Shown here one piece after another: positions 1 through 9,754 of a DNA stretch of 64,000 bases (positions are counted from its first letter, which is position 1; each line of letters begins with the position of its first letter). Source of the DNA: Elmis aenea (taxonomy: Eukaryota; Arthropoda; Insecta; Coleoptera; Elmidae). The notes under the pieces were generated by a model. That model worked only from the letters and a program-made list of their open reading frames with translations. It made no database searches and was not told the DNA's origin. The stretch is from contig OX393577.1 of NCBI GenBank assembly GCA_947652605.1, positions 70,642,108-70,706,107 on the forward strand, given 5' to 3'. Both the position numbers and the translations under genes were made by a program.

Positions 1-1
1 C

Positions 2-1688
2 CAAGAGGACGCCAATCAGGCGGTGCGAAAATATAACCATTACGAAATTTGCCCACACGTTTTTATCGGCGTATACAAATCCGTAGACAACTGCCGCCTG
101 TTTGTCGGCGGCATCCCATCGACCAAAGCCAAAGAAGAGGTCCACGAAGCGCTAAGCCAATATGTGGATGGCCTCACCAACGTTATTATGTATCAAGCAT
201 ATTTTAATAAAGTGGAAAACAGGGGATTCGTTTTCGCAGAGTTTGATAGTCACAAATCGGCCGCTATGGCACGTCGCAAACTAGGACATGGCTCCCTAAT
301 TCTTTGGGGAGAAAAACTTTCCGTGGATTGGGCCGATCCCCTTCCAGAAGTCGATCCATACGTCATGTCCAAGGTGAGCAAAAAACATTTTTTTTTAGCA
401 ATTTACATTGAAGAGTTTTGTGTACCACATAATTCGCCAAAAAATTAAGCTGCAATTTTTTGCCAATTTAACCACATCTCTATATCTTTTACGAAGCGAG
501 ATCCCTAGAGTGCGCCGATTTGAGTGGTGCATCTGCACAATAAAAGCACTAAAAAACTGCGTTTCTTTTGTTACAGGTAACTAAGCTGTATATTCGCAAC
601 CTGGAAGTTAACATGAGCCACATGGATCTATGGACGAAACTTGCCCAACACATCCCACAATTTAACATTGTGAAAGTTCACAAAGTTATGGATTACGCAT
701 TCGTGCACTTCACATCTAGAAAAAATGCTGAACATGCCCTCAATGTACTTCAAGGTACTAGCCGAAGCAATGTTTTGCAACTTTAAACATTTTTAAAAAT
801 TTACAGGGCAGTGGTTTGGCGCCAATCAAATCGAAGTTACCTGGGCTAGACCTAAAATTTACAGCAAAAAGCATCGCATGAATGCTACCCCGGAAAATTT
901 TTGCACGTAAGTATTTTTTCGCCAGGGGCTGACTCAAAAAAAAAGGCGATTACATCGTAAATTATTTAATTTGCAGATCTTTGCCACCCAGAATGCGTAA
1001 GCAAGTATTGATGAAAGCAAAAGGTCCAGATTATGTTTATAACAACCTATATGATTCAAATCCAGACAACATCTACAATTTTAAAAGCCCTCAATTATTG
1101 CATGGTTCTTCAATTTATGGTTGCAGCGCAGAAAGTACCTCATTCTTCAGGGGCGATGAATCTGTTGTGGTAAGATTTTTTTAAATTTTAGGAGTAATTG
1201 CCTAGCGTAAAAAACCGAAGAAAATTAATTTTTGTTTATTAATTAAGTTCAATTTTTAAACATCTAAATACAACTAAATGAGCTTTGGAGGGTTAGCACA
1301 GCACGCCTTATTAATTAATTTTGATTTAAAAGTGATTTTTTTTTATAACGGTCCAAAAAAACTTTACAAATATGCAATTTTAAATATTTACAATTTTCCT
1401 TAAAAAAAATGTAATTATTGATAGTTTTAACTACCTATCCATAAATATTATTCATCTTATAACTTCTATTTCCAAAATGTTGGCAATTACTTTAAATTCA
1501 CGATTTTTTAAATTTTTTTTAGTTTTGCGATATAATCACTATTTCCACAAAATACGTTTAATATGGTTGATCATGCTTATCGTGTTTTTAATAATCTGTT
1601 GCAGAATGTTACAAATCTCAACATGTTTTCCATCCCCAATGTGCCTTTGGATATCCAAGAAGTCTTTGCTGCCAGCCTTAAATTGTGA
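2..1688 (+). CDS. RRM protein gene 1 (A1CF/RBM46/RBM47-like), 5' end outside window
   Basis: This is an RNA-binding protein of the A1CF/RBM46/RBM47 group (hnRNP R/Q-like), which binds mRNA and guides editing, stability or germline translation in animals. Proposed exons are ..2-373, 577-754, 807-906, 977-1169 and 1605-1688. Introns are GT-AG with phases 0, 1, 2 and 0. The first visible codons are the tail of RRM1. RRM2 has RNP2 LFVGGI and RNP1 RGFVFAEF, followed by the family linker VDWADPLPEVDP. RRM3 has LYIRNL and MDYAFVHF and continues as QIEVTWARPK in exon 3, as expected for the family. The last exon gives a short tail and TGA at 1686-1688. AATAAA signals follow at 1806 and 1811. It heads a tandem array with two paralogues downstream. 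RRM1 and the start codon lie outside the window. No C-terminal dsRBD, as found in some RBM46/A1CF proteins, is visible. The family call is secure; the exact orthologue is not. Confidence 0.88.
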
Positions 1689-1805
1689 AAAGAATTGATA
1701 ATATATTTTATGACTTTTTTACGCTACGACACTGATTATTCTAATGGTCATTTTAAAGAATCAAATTTGATGTTTTGTTTAATTTTTGTAATGTATATTT
1801 CATTT

Positions 1806-1816
1806 AATAAAATAAA
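1806..1816 (+). terminator. Poly(A) signals of RRM gene 1
   Basis: Two overlapping AATAAA hexamers lie about 120 bases after the TGA of the last exon. Confidence 0.6.
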
Positions 1817-1892
1817 TTGTTAGAGCACCCAAAAACCTGTTTTTTTTTCCTAGGCAAACCAGTAAAAAATAGTTAAACAAAAACAGCAAATA

Positions 1893-2455
1893 TAACATCT
1901 AAATACAATTTAATAAGACTTAAAGCGTGCGTACAAGAAGCCTTATTTATTATTTTGATTTTAAAGTTAATTTTCTTTGATAACCGTTTCCAAAACTAAC
2001 TTTACAATATACACAATATTAAATATTTACAATTATTGTAGTTCTACTACTCTACTACTCGTTCAATGACAAGAATCACCTCATAATTTCGATTTTCAAA
2101 ATTCGGATTTTATATAAATTCTGCGATTTTTATAATTTTTTGAAAATATCGCAAAAATATTTACACAATTCTTTTAAAATAGATGATAAACAACAAAATA
2201 TATTTTTACGTTGATCCTGTGTTTTAATCTGTTGTAGAATTTTATAAATTTCAATATTAATTCATTCCAATTGTGCATTTGGATTCTAGGAAAACTTCAC
2301 TGCCAGTCTTAAATTTTGAAATTAACTGATCATAAATGACCCCATTGTGCTTTGACATAAATTAGTTAATTAATTTTATTTTAAAGAATATGATTTGATG
2401 TTTTGTTTCATTACTGTAATGTATTTTTGAAGTGAACTAATATAAATAATAAAAT
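1893..2455 (+). repeat. Decayed tandem duplicate of the last intron and terminal exon of RRM gene 1
   Basis: The stretch from about 1255 to 1825 (end of intron 4, terminal exon, 3'UTR) recurs in the same order and orientation. Landmarks are AACATCTAAATACAA at 1260 and again near 1896, the intron end AATCTGTTGCAG at 1593 versus AATCTGTTGTAG near 2227, the CTGCCAG.CTTAAATT coding end, and TTTGATGTTTTGTTT in the 3'UTR of both. The copy has many substitutions and its reading frame no longer matches, although an AG acceptor dinucleotide survives. It is best read as a dead exon from a local duplication. Confidence 0.75.
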
Positions 2456-2863
2456 AGGAATTGTAGGTGTTTAGTTTTTAACTAAAACTTGTTGGGTTAA
2501 AACGGTTGTTACTAATTAATAATGCACTTGATAATTTTACTTATAATAATCAAAGTTTATAAAATTGTTCGATTTACGTGTAGTACTTATTATACTACAC
2601 CAAGAAAAATCAGCGAACTAAACAAACTTTCTCTACAATAATAACTTTTTGTGACAATAATCAAATTCGAAACATTTTGTCAAGTGCAAAAATAATTCAC
2701 TTTACACACAAAACTTTACAAATAAACCAGCTCTAAACTAGATTGTTTATCTAACGAGCGTCCGGTTCTCATTTAAAGACTTGCAATTCCAGGAATTATT
2801 GTTAAATTCGAATTGCTAAGCTCATGCATTGTCGGTAACGATATTTTTATCACTTCATTACAG
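2456..2863. other. AT-rich spacer
   Basis: No coding or repeat signal is recognisable apart from the pyrimidine-rich run and AG acceptor at its right end. Confidence 0.5.
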
Positions 2864-2926
2864 TGGATCAAAATTCCAGGTAGACCACCTGGCCGTCCTT
2901 ACTACAATGTGTATAAACGTTTTTAA
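2864..2926 (+). CDS. Possible alternative terminal exon of RRM gene 1
   Basis: A pyrimidine-rich tract ending TTCATTACAG precedes a phase-0 open stretch reading WIKIPGRPPGRPYYNVYKRF and then TAA at 2924-2926. AATAAA follows at 3077. Exon 4 of RRM gene 1 ends in phase 0 at 1169, so splicing to this exon would keep the frame and give an arginine/proline/tyrosine-rich tail instead of the one encoded at 1605-1688. The composition is coding-like against AT-rich surroundings. It could instead be the end of an unrelated transcript or chance. No homologue is recognised for either tail. Confidence 0.4.
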   Translation, partial: WIKIPGRPPGRPYYNVYKRF

Positions 2927-3280
2927 AATCTTCCAATGTTTAATGATTTGTTTCATACATACTTTAATGCAACTATGCATTAAATGCCACAGCAAAAGAA
3001 AATTAAGAACACAAGTACCTACATCGCTGAAGATTAAAAAATTTACGTGTATAATTAAGTTGCGTTTAAAATCTAAAATAAATATTAATTTCTCATTAAA
3101 GTTAGTCATAAGTAATAATAATCACATTCAGTTAAAAGTAATGTACGATTAAATTTAGCTGAAAACTTTACGGCTAGTAATAACTTCGTTAAATGTGGTT
3201 GAATTTAATATATTTAGATTTTTTGTAATTAATTGTAATTCTTTTTTAATGTACCTATTTCTGATGTAATTTTTTGTTGC

Positions 3281-3543
3281 AAGGGGGAGGGCCCAATTTG
3301 TGTTTGGGGGGCGCTAGACTGAAAAAATAATGGAACCGTTTTCTAAATATTTTTTTTTGCCAAATTACACTACACATTTATTTGTTGTTTGCTAAGGCTT
3401 TAATGAAATATTTCTTCAAAGTTATTCGTGCAATATATTTAAAGTTTGTAGACAGAAATTAATGTTTTTGTTCCGGTGGGCCCCTAGTCAAACGCGGACC
3501 CTACGCTTCAAGTTATTCAGCTTCATGGTAAATCCAGCCCTGG
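3281..3543. mobile_element. Relic of a DNA transposon (hAT-like end)
   Basis: A GC-rich patch starts AAGGGGGAGGGCCC and includes GGTGGGCCCCTAGTC. It ends TAAATCCAGCCCTGG, whose reverse complement CCAGGGCTGGATTTA resembles termini of hAT-type elements in insects. No transposase is present and the left terminus does not match the right, so it is a degenerate or truncated copy. It sits within 220 bases of the next RRM gene's start codon. Confidence 0.4.
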
Positions 3544-3763
3544 TTGCGGCGGTCATAGTCTACTATGGCGCCGACAAATAACTCGAAGACCAATAGAATT
3601 CGTTCTGTCGCCTTTGGACGAAAAATTGCAACCAATGGGTACATGGTAATAATTTTGCGACGTACTTATGTGGCGCTACAAGATCTGTAATCAGTTTGAA
3701 GGCATCGAAGCATCGTCGTAGTGCAGTTTCAACACGCGTGTTAATTAGATACAGTTCGAAAAA

Positions 3764-5602
3764 ATGAAATCAAATTTTGTGTGCGATTATATCGATCAAA
3801 ACTTAACAGCGCGCACGATAAATTGCAGAATACGTAAACTAGTAGATGATACTGGTTTTCCTTTTAAATCAATTGGAAACCGAAGAGTGATCGGACCAAA
3901 TCCGCGAATCAAAAAACGACCATTGGATTCTGAGGTTTTCGTTTCAAATATACCTGAGGATGCGCTGGAAGATGAACTTTTCCGATTTTTTGAAAAAGCT
4001 GGTGTTGTGTACGAACTGCAGTTGGTGGTTGGACCCTCAGGATTAAAAAATCTAGGAACGTGTTTTGTGAGCTACTCGAATTCGGTTCAAGCAAACAATG
4101 CCGTTCTTAATTTGAGTAACAGGGAGTTACGACCCAATCAACGCGTTTCTCTAACAAAATCATCAAACAACCGCCGCCTCTTTGTCGGCAACATTCCGAT
4201 AGATCGCACAAGAGATGAAGTGTGGCACGAATTGATGATTCATAATGTAAAAAATATCGTGGATGTCATCATGTACCGATGCTACAGTGACCGTAGCAAA
4301 AACAGAGGATATGTTTTTGTGGAATTTTCAACGCACCAGGAAGCAGCCATCGTCAGAGCTAACTTCGTCAATAAATTGCGTTTATTTGGTTCGAATATAA
4401 TTTTAGACTGGGCAATGCCACAGCACGAAGTAGATGCCACAATTATGTCACAAGTAAGTTTAAAAATATATTCACTCAATTTCAATTGAATCATACTGCA
4501 AGGTTTCTATTTCAAATTTAATTTCCACTTTAGGTAAGGAAGCTCTACTTGAGAAATCTGACGGCGGCGTCAACTAAAGGTGATCTTACAAGGATTTTGG
4601 AAAGAATTCTGTTTAATTTGACCATTACGAAAGTGTACAAGTTTAAGGATTACGCCTTCGTACATTTTGAAACTCGCAAGGAGGCAGAAAGAGCACTGCA
4701 TATTCTGCAAGGTATGGTATTGTTTTTTTTATTATAACTGTGGATAATTCTTAAAAGTTTACTAACAGTCTTGGCAAATAATATTTAAATTTCTTAGTAA
4801 CATTTTAATATGTAGTGAGTAAATTTTGCTAGGTTTTTTTGTTTTAAAGTAAAATATTTAGGTTTATGTAATGTTTCAGAATACTTTAGCGGATCAGATG
4901 TTGAAGTTATGTGGGCTAAGCCCCCACCATCAGCCACCCATATGAACGACCCCACGAACACTCGAATGTAAGTTCTTTTTTTTATTGTCTGTTGTAGCTA
5001 AAAATTGTTTTAATAATTTACAGGGGAACTGAATCTAACATCCTAAGAAGTCATGTTGGCTCCGAAACCAATGAAGTTTGTTCTTTTCAACGATGCACGG
5101 TATGTTCTGTTTTTAACCATAATCAACTAACATTTATGGGAAACTGGGTATCTAGCAGCTATGTTTCCAGCACTAACTCTGGTAAATATGCTCATTTTTT
5201 GTAGAGAAATTTTGAAGAGATCGAAGGTAAACGAAACTCATGAGAACGGTTGTATTTTTTAATAATTTTCAACTTTTTAAGAATTAAAACATTAAGTATT
5301 ATTTTAATGATATTAAACTTTACTAACAACTTTGTTGCACATTGTACCTAACACAGAAGTATATTTGTTATTTTTTCTTACTGTAGTTTAATTAGTAAGC
5401 CCTATTCTGTTTCTTTAGCAAGAAATTATTAAGATTTTTGGTAATTTTTAAAATATTTGCATGAAGCCAAAATTGCATATTTTTAATTTTTGGAATGATT
5501 TGAATGGCTTTTTCAATTGTTTTTTTGTTTGTTTCAGGATCTCAATTATCTGGTCAAGCTTCTAGAAGCAATACTGAAAATGTAGGCAGCTTTAGAAATT
5601 AA
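3764..5602 (+). CDS. RRM protein gene 2, divergent A1CF/RBM46-like paralogue, 392 aa
   Basis: Proposed exons are 3764-4453, 4534-4711, 4880-4967, 5024-5181 and 5538-5602. Together they give a divisible-by-three CDS of 1,179 bases ending TAA. The ATG lies in AAAAATGAAA and is the first in-frame one. RRM1 covers about residues 57-130 (RNP2 VFVSNI; a degenerate RNP1 around GTCFVSY). RRM2 covers about 138-216 (LFVGNI, RGYVFVEF) and is followed by the family-type linker DWAMPQHEVD. RRM3 begins near 233 (LYLRNL, KDYAFVHF) and ends in VEVMWAKPPP. The first three introns match those of the neighbouring paralogues in place and phase, and the RRM3 exon is again 178 bases. The short C-terminal region is Ser/Asn/Gly-rich with no recognised domain. 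The protein is shorter than vertebrate relatives (about 550-600 aa). The likely role is sequence-selective mRNA binding in nucleus or cytoplasm. Confidence 0.87.
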
Positions 5603-6287
5603 GCTGTACTATTTTGCCAAAGGATAAAGTTAAATTTTTATTTGTTATTATGATTATTTTTTATTTGTGGATGGAGTTATACTTAAATTTTATTTCGTTT
5701 ATATGATGATTTCATGTTTATTGATATTTAAATGTAAGGCTATTTTTATTTAATGTTTTTTATTTTTTGAGAAGAATAATTTTTAAGTTTTTAATTTTAA
5801 GAAATGTGTTCCAAAGAATTTTTATATTTTAAGAATATTATTTTTAGTTCTTAGTCGTAAGGCAATGGTTCCAAAGAGTTTTTATTTTGTTTTCGGCATT
5901 AATATTTATATTGTTATATATTTATATTACATGTGTTCAATAAATGATTTATTTGAAATTGCTTTTTGTTTTAATGTGTGATATTTTCCTGAAAACATTT
6001 TTATTTACGAGATGAATTAAAAGTAAATACCCCATTTTTAAAATTCAGTCAATGATGAATTTATTCAAAGTTGAGTAGACTTTATCAAGAGCTTAATTCA
6101 AAGTAAGTATTTTATACTTTTGTCATTTCAATTAAAATTGTTGCTTTTCAAGTAGAAATCTTTTAGTTTAGTAATAAAATCAGCTTGATTAATTGTTGGA
6201 GCGTATTTTGTAAAACTTTTTTTTTTTTTAATTGGATAACCTTTAAAATTTTTGAACAGCCCGCGGTTTAATACACTAAAACTGGTT
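5603..6287. other. 3'UTR of RRM gene 2 and AT-rich spacer
   Basis: The poly(A) signal AATAAA is at 5939-5944. The remainder is AT-rich with T and A runs and no recognisable gene. Confidence 0.5.
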
Positions 6288-6360
6288 TATACAGGGTGCT
6301 TCTTAATTAATGTCTGCAACGTGTCTTTCACTAGGGATTTTGATTTTATAACTTTTTGTC
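6288..6360. mobile_element. Possible mariner-like or MITE terminus upstream of RRM gene 3
   Basis: The sequence TATACAGGGTGCTTCTTAAT begins a short patch. TATACAGGGTG is a form often seen at ends of insect mariner/Tc-type elements and their MITEs, with TA as target duplication. The partner terminus is not seen nearby, so this would be a fragment. It lies about 90-160 bases before the next start codon and may contribute to the 5'UTR or promoter. Confidence 0.35.
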
Positions 6361-6447
6361 AAGTGGTACGTCGGCCATAATTCGTGGCGACTGTGTGTGT
6401 GTTGGTCCACAAGATTTTAGTTCTTACATCTGCTGTTGTGCTACATT

Positions 6448-9102
6448 ATGAGCTGGGACGAGACATATTCTGAAAAAGAGCTCTTAGGAGCCAAAAGATC
6501 GAACCCATGCACATTAACCCTCAGTCTATTGAAATTACAAAGGCAAACCAAATATCCTCTAGTGCAAAAAAATGGCCAAAGGAGATTTGGCCCTCCACCA
6601 GACTGGTCGGGCCCAAAACCCAAAGGAAATGAGATTTATATCGGTGGAATACCCAGAGATATCTACGAAGACGAACTAGTACCATTGTGCTCGCAGTACG
6701 GAAAAATTTACGAATTTCGTTTGATGTTGGATTTTTCCGGTTTCAATCGCGGGTTTGCGTTCGTTACGTTTTGTTATAGACATTCTGTTGGGGTTGCTAT
6801 TCGTTCTCTGCATGGTTTCAACATCAGAACCGACTGCGCGATAAGTGTATATCCATCAGTGGACAACTGCACCCTTTTTATTACGGGCATTCCTTATGAT
6901 AAAACGCACACAGAAGTGCAGCAAGTTTTAAACCAATTTTTATCGGGTATAAAAGAAATTAAGATGTACCCCAATTTGCGAAAACCAAGTTTGAATAGAG
7001 GCTACATTTTTGTCGAATTCGTTACACACAGTGACGCAATGGTGGCGCGAAAATTAATGTGGCCTAGTAGACTGGTTCTTTGGAATAGACCAGTTAGGGC
7101 AGAATGGGCCATTCCGAGATCTAAAAATCGTTATGTAAGTATTATTTGGCACATTATTTCAGTTGAAATGTTTGTATATTTTAAGCAGTACGATAAGCTA
7201 CAGTTTGTGCAGACATCCTTTAACAGAATAAAACTTCGCATGCATTGTTGTACTAATCAAAATTTTTCATTGCTTCCAGAACACCGATATGTTAATATCC
7301 AACTTAAGTTCATTAACAACAGAAAATGATTTGCATCACGTATTTTTCTGCAAGGGCATGGACATATGGATCGTTAAAGTGCAAATGATAAACAATATTG
7401 CCTTTATAAAATTTCGGAATAAGTTGCAAAGCGAACGGGCTTATTATTTACTTAAAGGTAAGTGTTTTGCAGACTCGCGTAATTATACATTCAGGCCCGC
7501 GCCGTACATGAGGGCAAAGTCGTGCGGTGTACGACAGCGTCGAGACGCCGCTGCCGGGGCGGCGAAAGGCCTCAAAAGTAAAAAACTCATACGACTTGTA
7601 CCTGTTCAGTACATGTAAAATATAAGAATACAAATAAATTATGAAATAATTTTGAAAATTATATTTTAATGGTGGATAACACAATTTTACCTGTACCTTT
7701 ACCCATGTATCAGTGTTAAATCTTTGAATTAATAAAAGCAAGATAATACTTTGAAACACTTTTTGAAATAACAACGTATCCTAGTTATGTATTTTTTTTT
7801 CAGATATTGTCTTACACGGAAATAAATGGGACATAAAATGGAGCCATCGCCGATTACCACTTCAGAAAGTAAACCGAAGAGCTGAGTAAGTTTTTAAACT
7901 TTTACTGTAAATTTAATTTACTTTATGACATACGCAGACAATAAATTTATTCTTAAACACACACATACGCGATAAATCTGTGTTTTAAAACAAACGAATT
8001 AAGTTGTGTTTTTTTTTCTTCTATGTGGTCATTCATTAGTGCTTCAAGAGCTTGCACCTCCAATGCTTATGGCAGAAAAAGATCTCGTTATCCAGAAAAT
8101 GGTGATGGAGTTGAGGTAGGTTTTTGTTTTGCCATAAAATGACTCTACCTTAAGAATGCCCAAAGTTTTTGATTTCGGTTAATCATTTGAGGTACTAACC
8201 CTCTCCGCATAAAAAAGTTTCTTGTGTGTTTGCTTATTCCTTTATGACTCAAGAACCGCTGAATGGATGTCAGCGAAGTTGTCTAGATTTGAGGTTTAGT
8301 TTTTGAAGTAAACAGGTAACTGCCAAAAGACGTAAATCTATTACCAACGCAAATTCATTATTATAATAGAAATTTTCTCATTCGTCTTAAAAAAAATAAA
8401 ATGGAAGAGTTATGAAAAAAGTATTTCTTATTACAGATAACTAATTCACGTGCAAATGTCAGGGCAAAACAACAACCCTTTCTGACTACATCTACCAACG
8501 TGGAAGCGAACACATCTCGTGCAAACTCAAACAAGGTCAATTTTGCAGCAGGTAACATGGCTTCCTGCACTCAATACTTAAGCCGCGAAACTGTTGATCC
8601 ACACTTAAATTCTAATTGCGCAAGTGCCAACTCATTTAATCAATTAGAAACAATGCATGCCGTTTCGGAATCTGTGGATCATTGCATTAATACTAATTTA
8701 TCTCAACAGATGCGACGGATAACAACAGACGACACGCAAATATACCCGTTTGATGCTAATTATCCTGTACCTCGCGTTACTACGAGTCCTAATCAACAGC
8801 CCTTGAACTTTTATACAAATATACCCCAAAACCCTCTATTGCAACTGCCTGTGGTCCAAAATTTAATGGCACAACCTATAGTACCAAACCCTGTGGTACA
8901 ACAATTCTGGAGTTTTTCAGCTGCACCCATTGAACCTCCACAGTTAACCTCTTATATTTCAACTGGTTCACATTACCCATTGCCTATTTTTGCACCTTTT
9001 GGTGAACACTTAGTTGCAAATGAACTAAACTCAATAAACGCAGTACAAACAGCACACAACATATCTTGTGCACCAGAGTATTCTTTTTTTATATTATATT
9101 AA
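6448..9102 (+). CDS. RRM protein gene 3, divergent A1CF/hnRNP R-like paralogue, 562 aa
   Basis: Proposed exons are 6448-7134, 7280-7457, 7804-7885, 8040-8115 and 8437-9102, a CDS of 1,689 bases (563 codons with stop). The N-terminus carries NGQRRFGPPPDWSG, a signature found just before RRM1 in the hnRNP R/A1CF family. RRM1 is about residues 62-135 (IYIGGI, RGFAFVTF). RRM2 is about 142-221 (LFITGI, RGYIFVEF). RRM3 begins near 233 (MLISNL) with a weakened RNP1 reading IAFIKF. Exon 2 is 178 bases, as in both paralogues. The acidic linker after RRM2 is lost and replaced by basic SKNRY. The last exon encodes a long Asn/Gln/Pro-rich, probably disordered tail. AATAAA is at 9226. RRM1 and RRM2 look intact for RNA binding; RRM3 may be altered. 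Confidence 0.87.
7487..7600. other. GC-rich insert inside intron 2 of RRM gene 3
   Basis: About 80-110 bases of high GC sit in an otherwise AT-rich intron, with a small GCCGC...GCGGC stem at 7547-7563. Read through without splicing, the frame stays open to TAA at 7616 and would give a basic C-terminal extension. It is more likely inserted repeat DNA than coding sequence. Confidence 0.45.
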
Positions 9103-9225
9103 CTATTAATTTTACGTTTAAAACAAAATACAGAAAAAGTGAGTTAATTCATACTTTGCGAATTATTTTTATTTTTAGTTTTGGATATTGCTGAATTTTT
9201 ATTTAAGAATGTATTTTTTTTTATG

Positions 9226-9231
9226 AATAAA
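9226..9231 (+). terminator. Poly(A) signal of RRM gene 3
   Basis: AATAAA lies 124 bases after the stop codon, followed by a T-rich stretch. Confidence 0.6.
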
Positions 9232-9754
9232 TATTGATTTTTTTACTTACAAAGCTTGTGGTGTCATTCACTACCAAAAAAACAATTATAATGCGTCGCT
9301 TCGACAAAATTACGACTGAAAATTTGTATGCAAAATTGTTTTGCAAATATTAAAAATAGTCTGAATTTTCTTCCAAAAATATTAAAATTTTTAAAACCAA
9401 AGGTATTGTTTTGAAATCTACAAGTTATATTTAACACTAAATAATATTTATCGGCTCTCAAACACAATAATTTATTTTATGATTTTTAAAATGTTTATTA
9501 ACAATAACAAAAAAAAATCTCTTTAAATTATTAGTAATTTTTGGTTTTCATATGCTAATAATGCGATTTAAAAAATAACGTACCTAATCAAAAATATGCC
9601 CGCGCATCCACCAAAATTGTTTCTTAATTAGAACAATTGCCTTAAAACTTTATACGCACTAAATAATAATCACCCATCCTCATGTGGTTCAAAATATAAT
9701 TAAAAAATTTAGAAAGTGCAAATATTTACTTTAAAACTTTTAAGAAAATATTTT

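Noticed and set aside
2829..3152. 107-codon plus-strand open frame after RRM gene 1
   Set aside because: Its composition is AT-driven and it overlaps a better exon candidate (2864-2926) in another frame, so it was not called.
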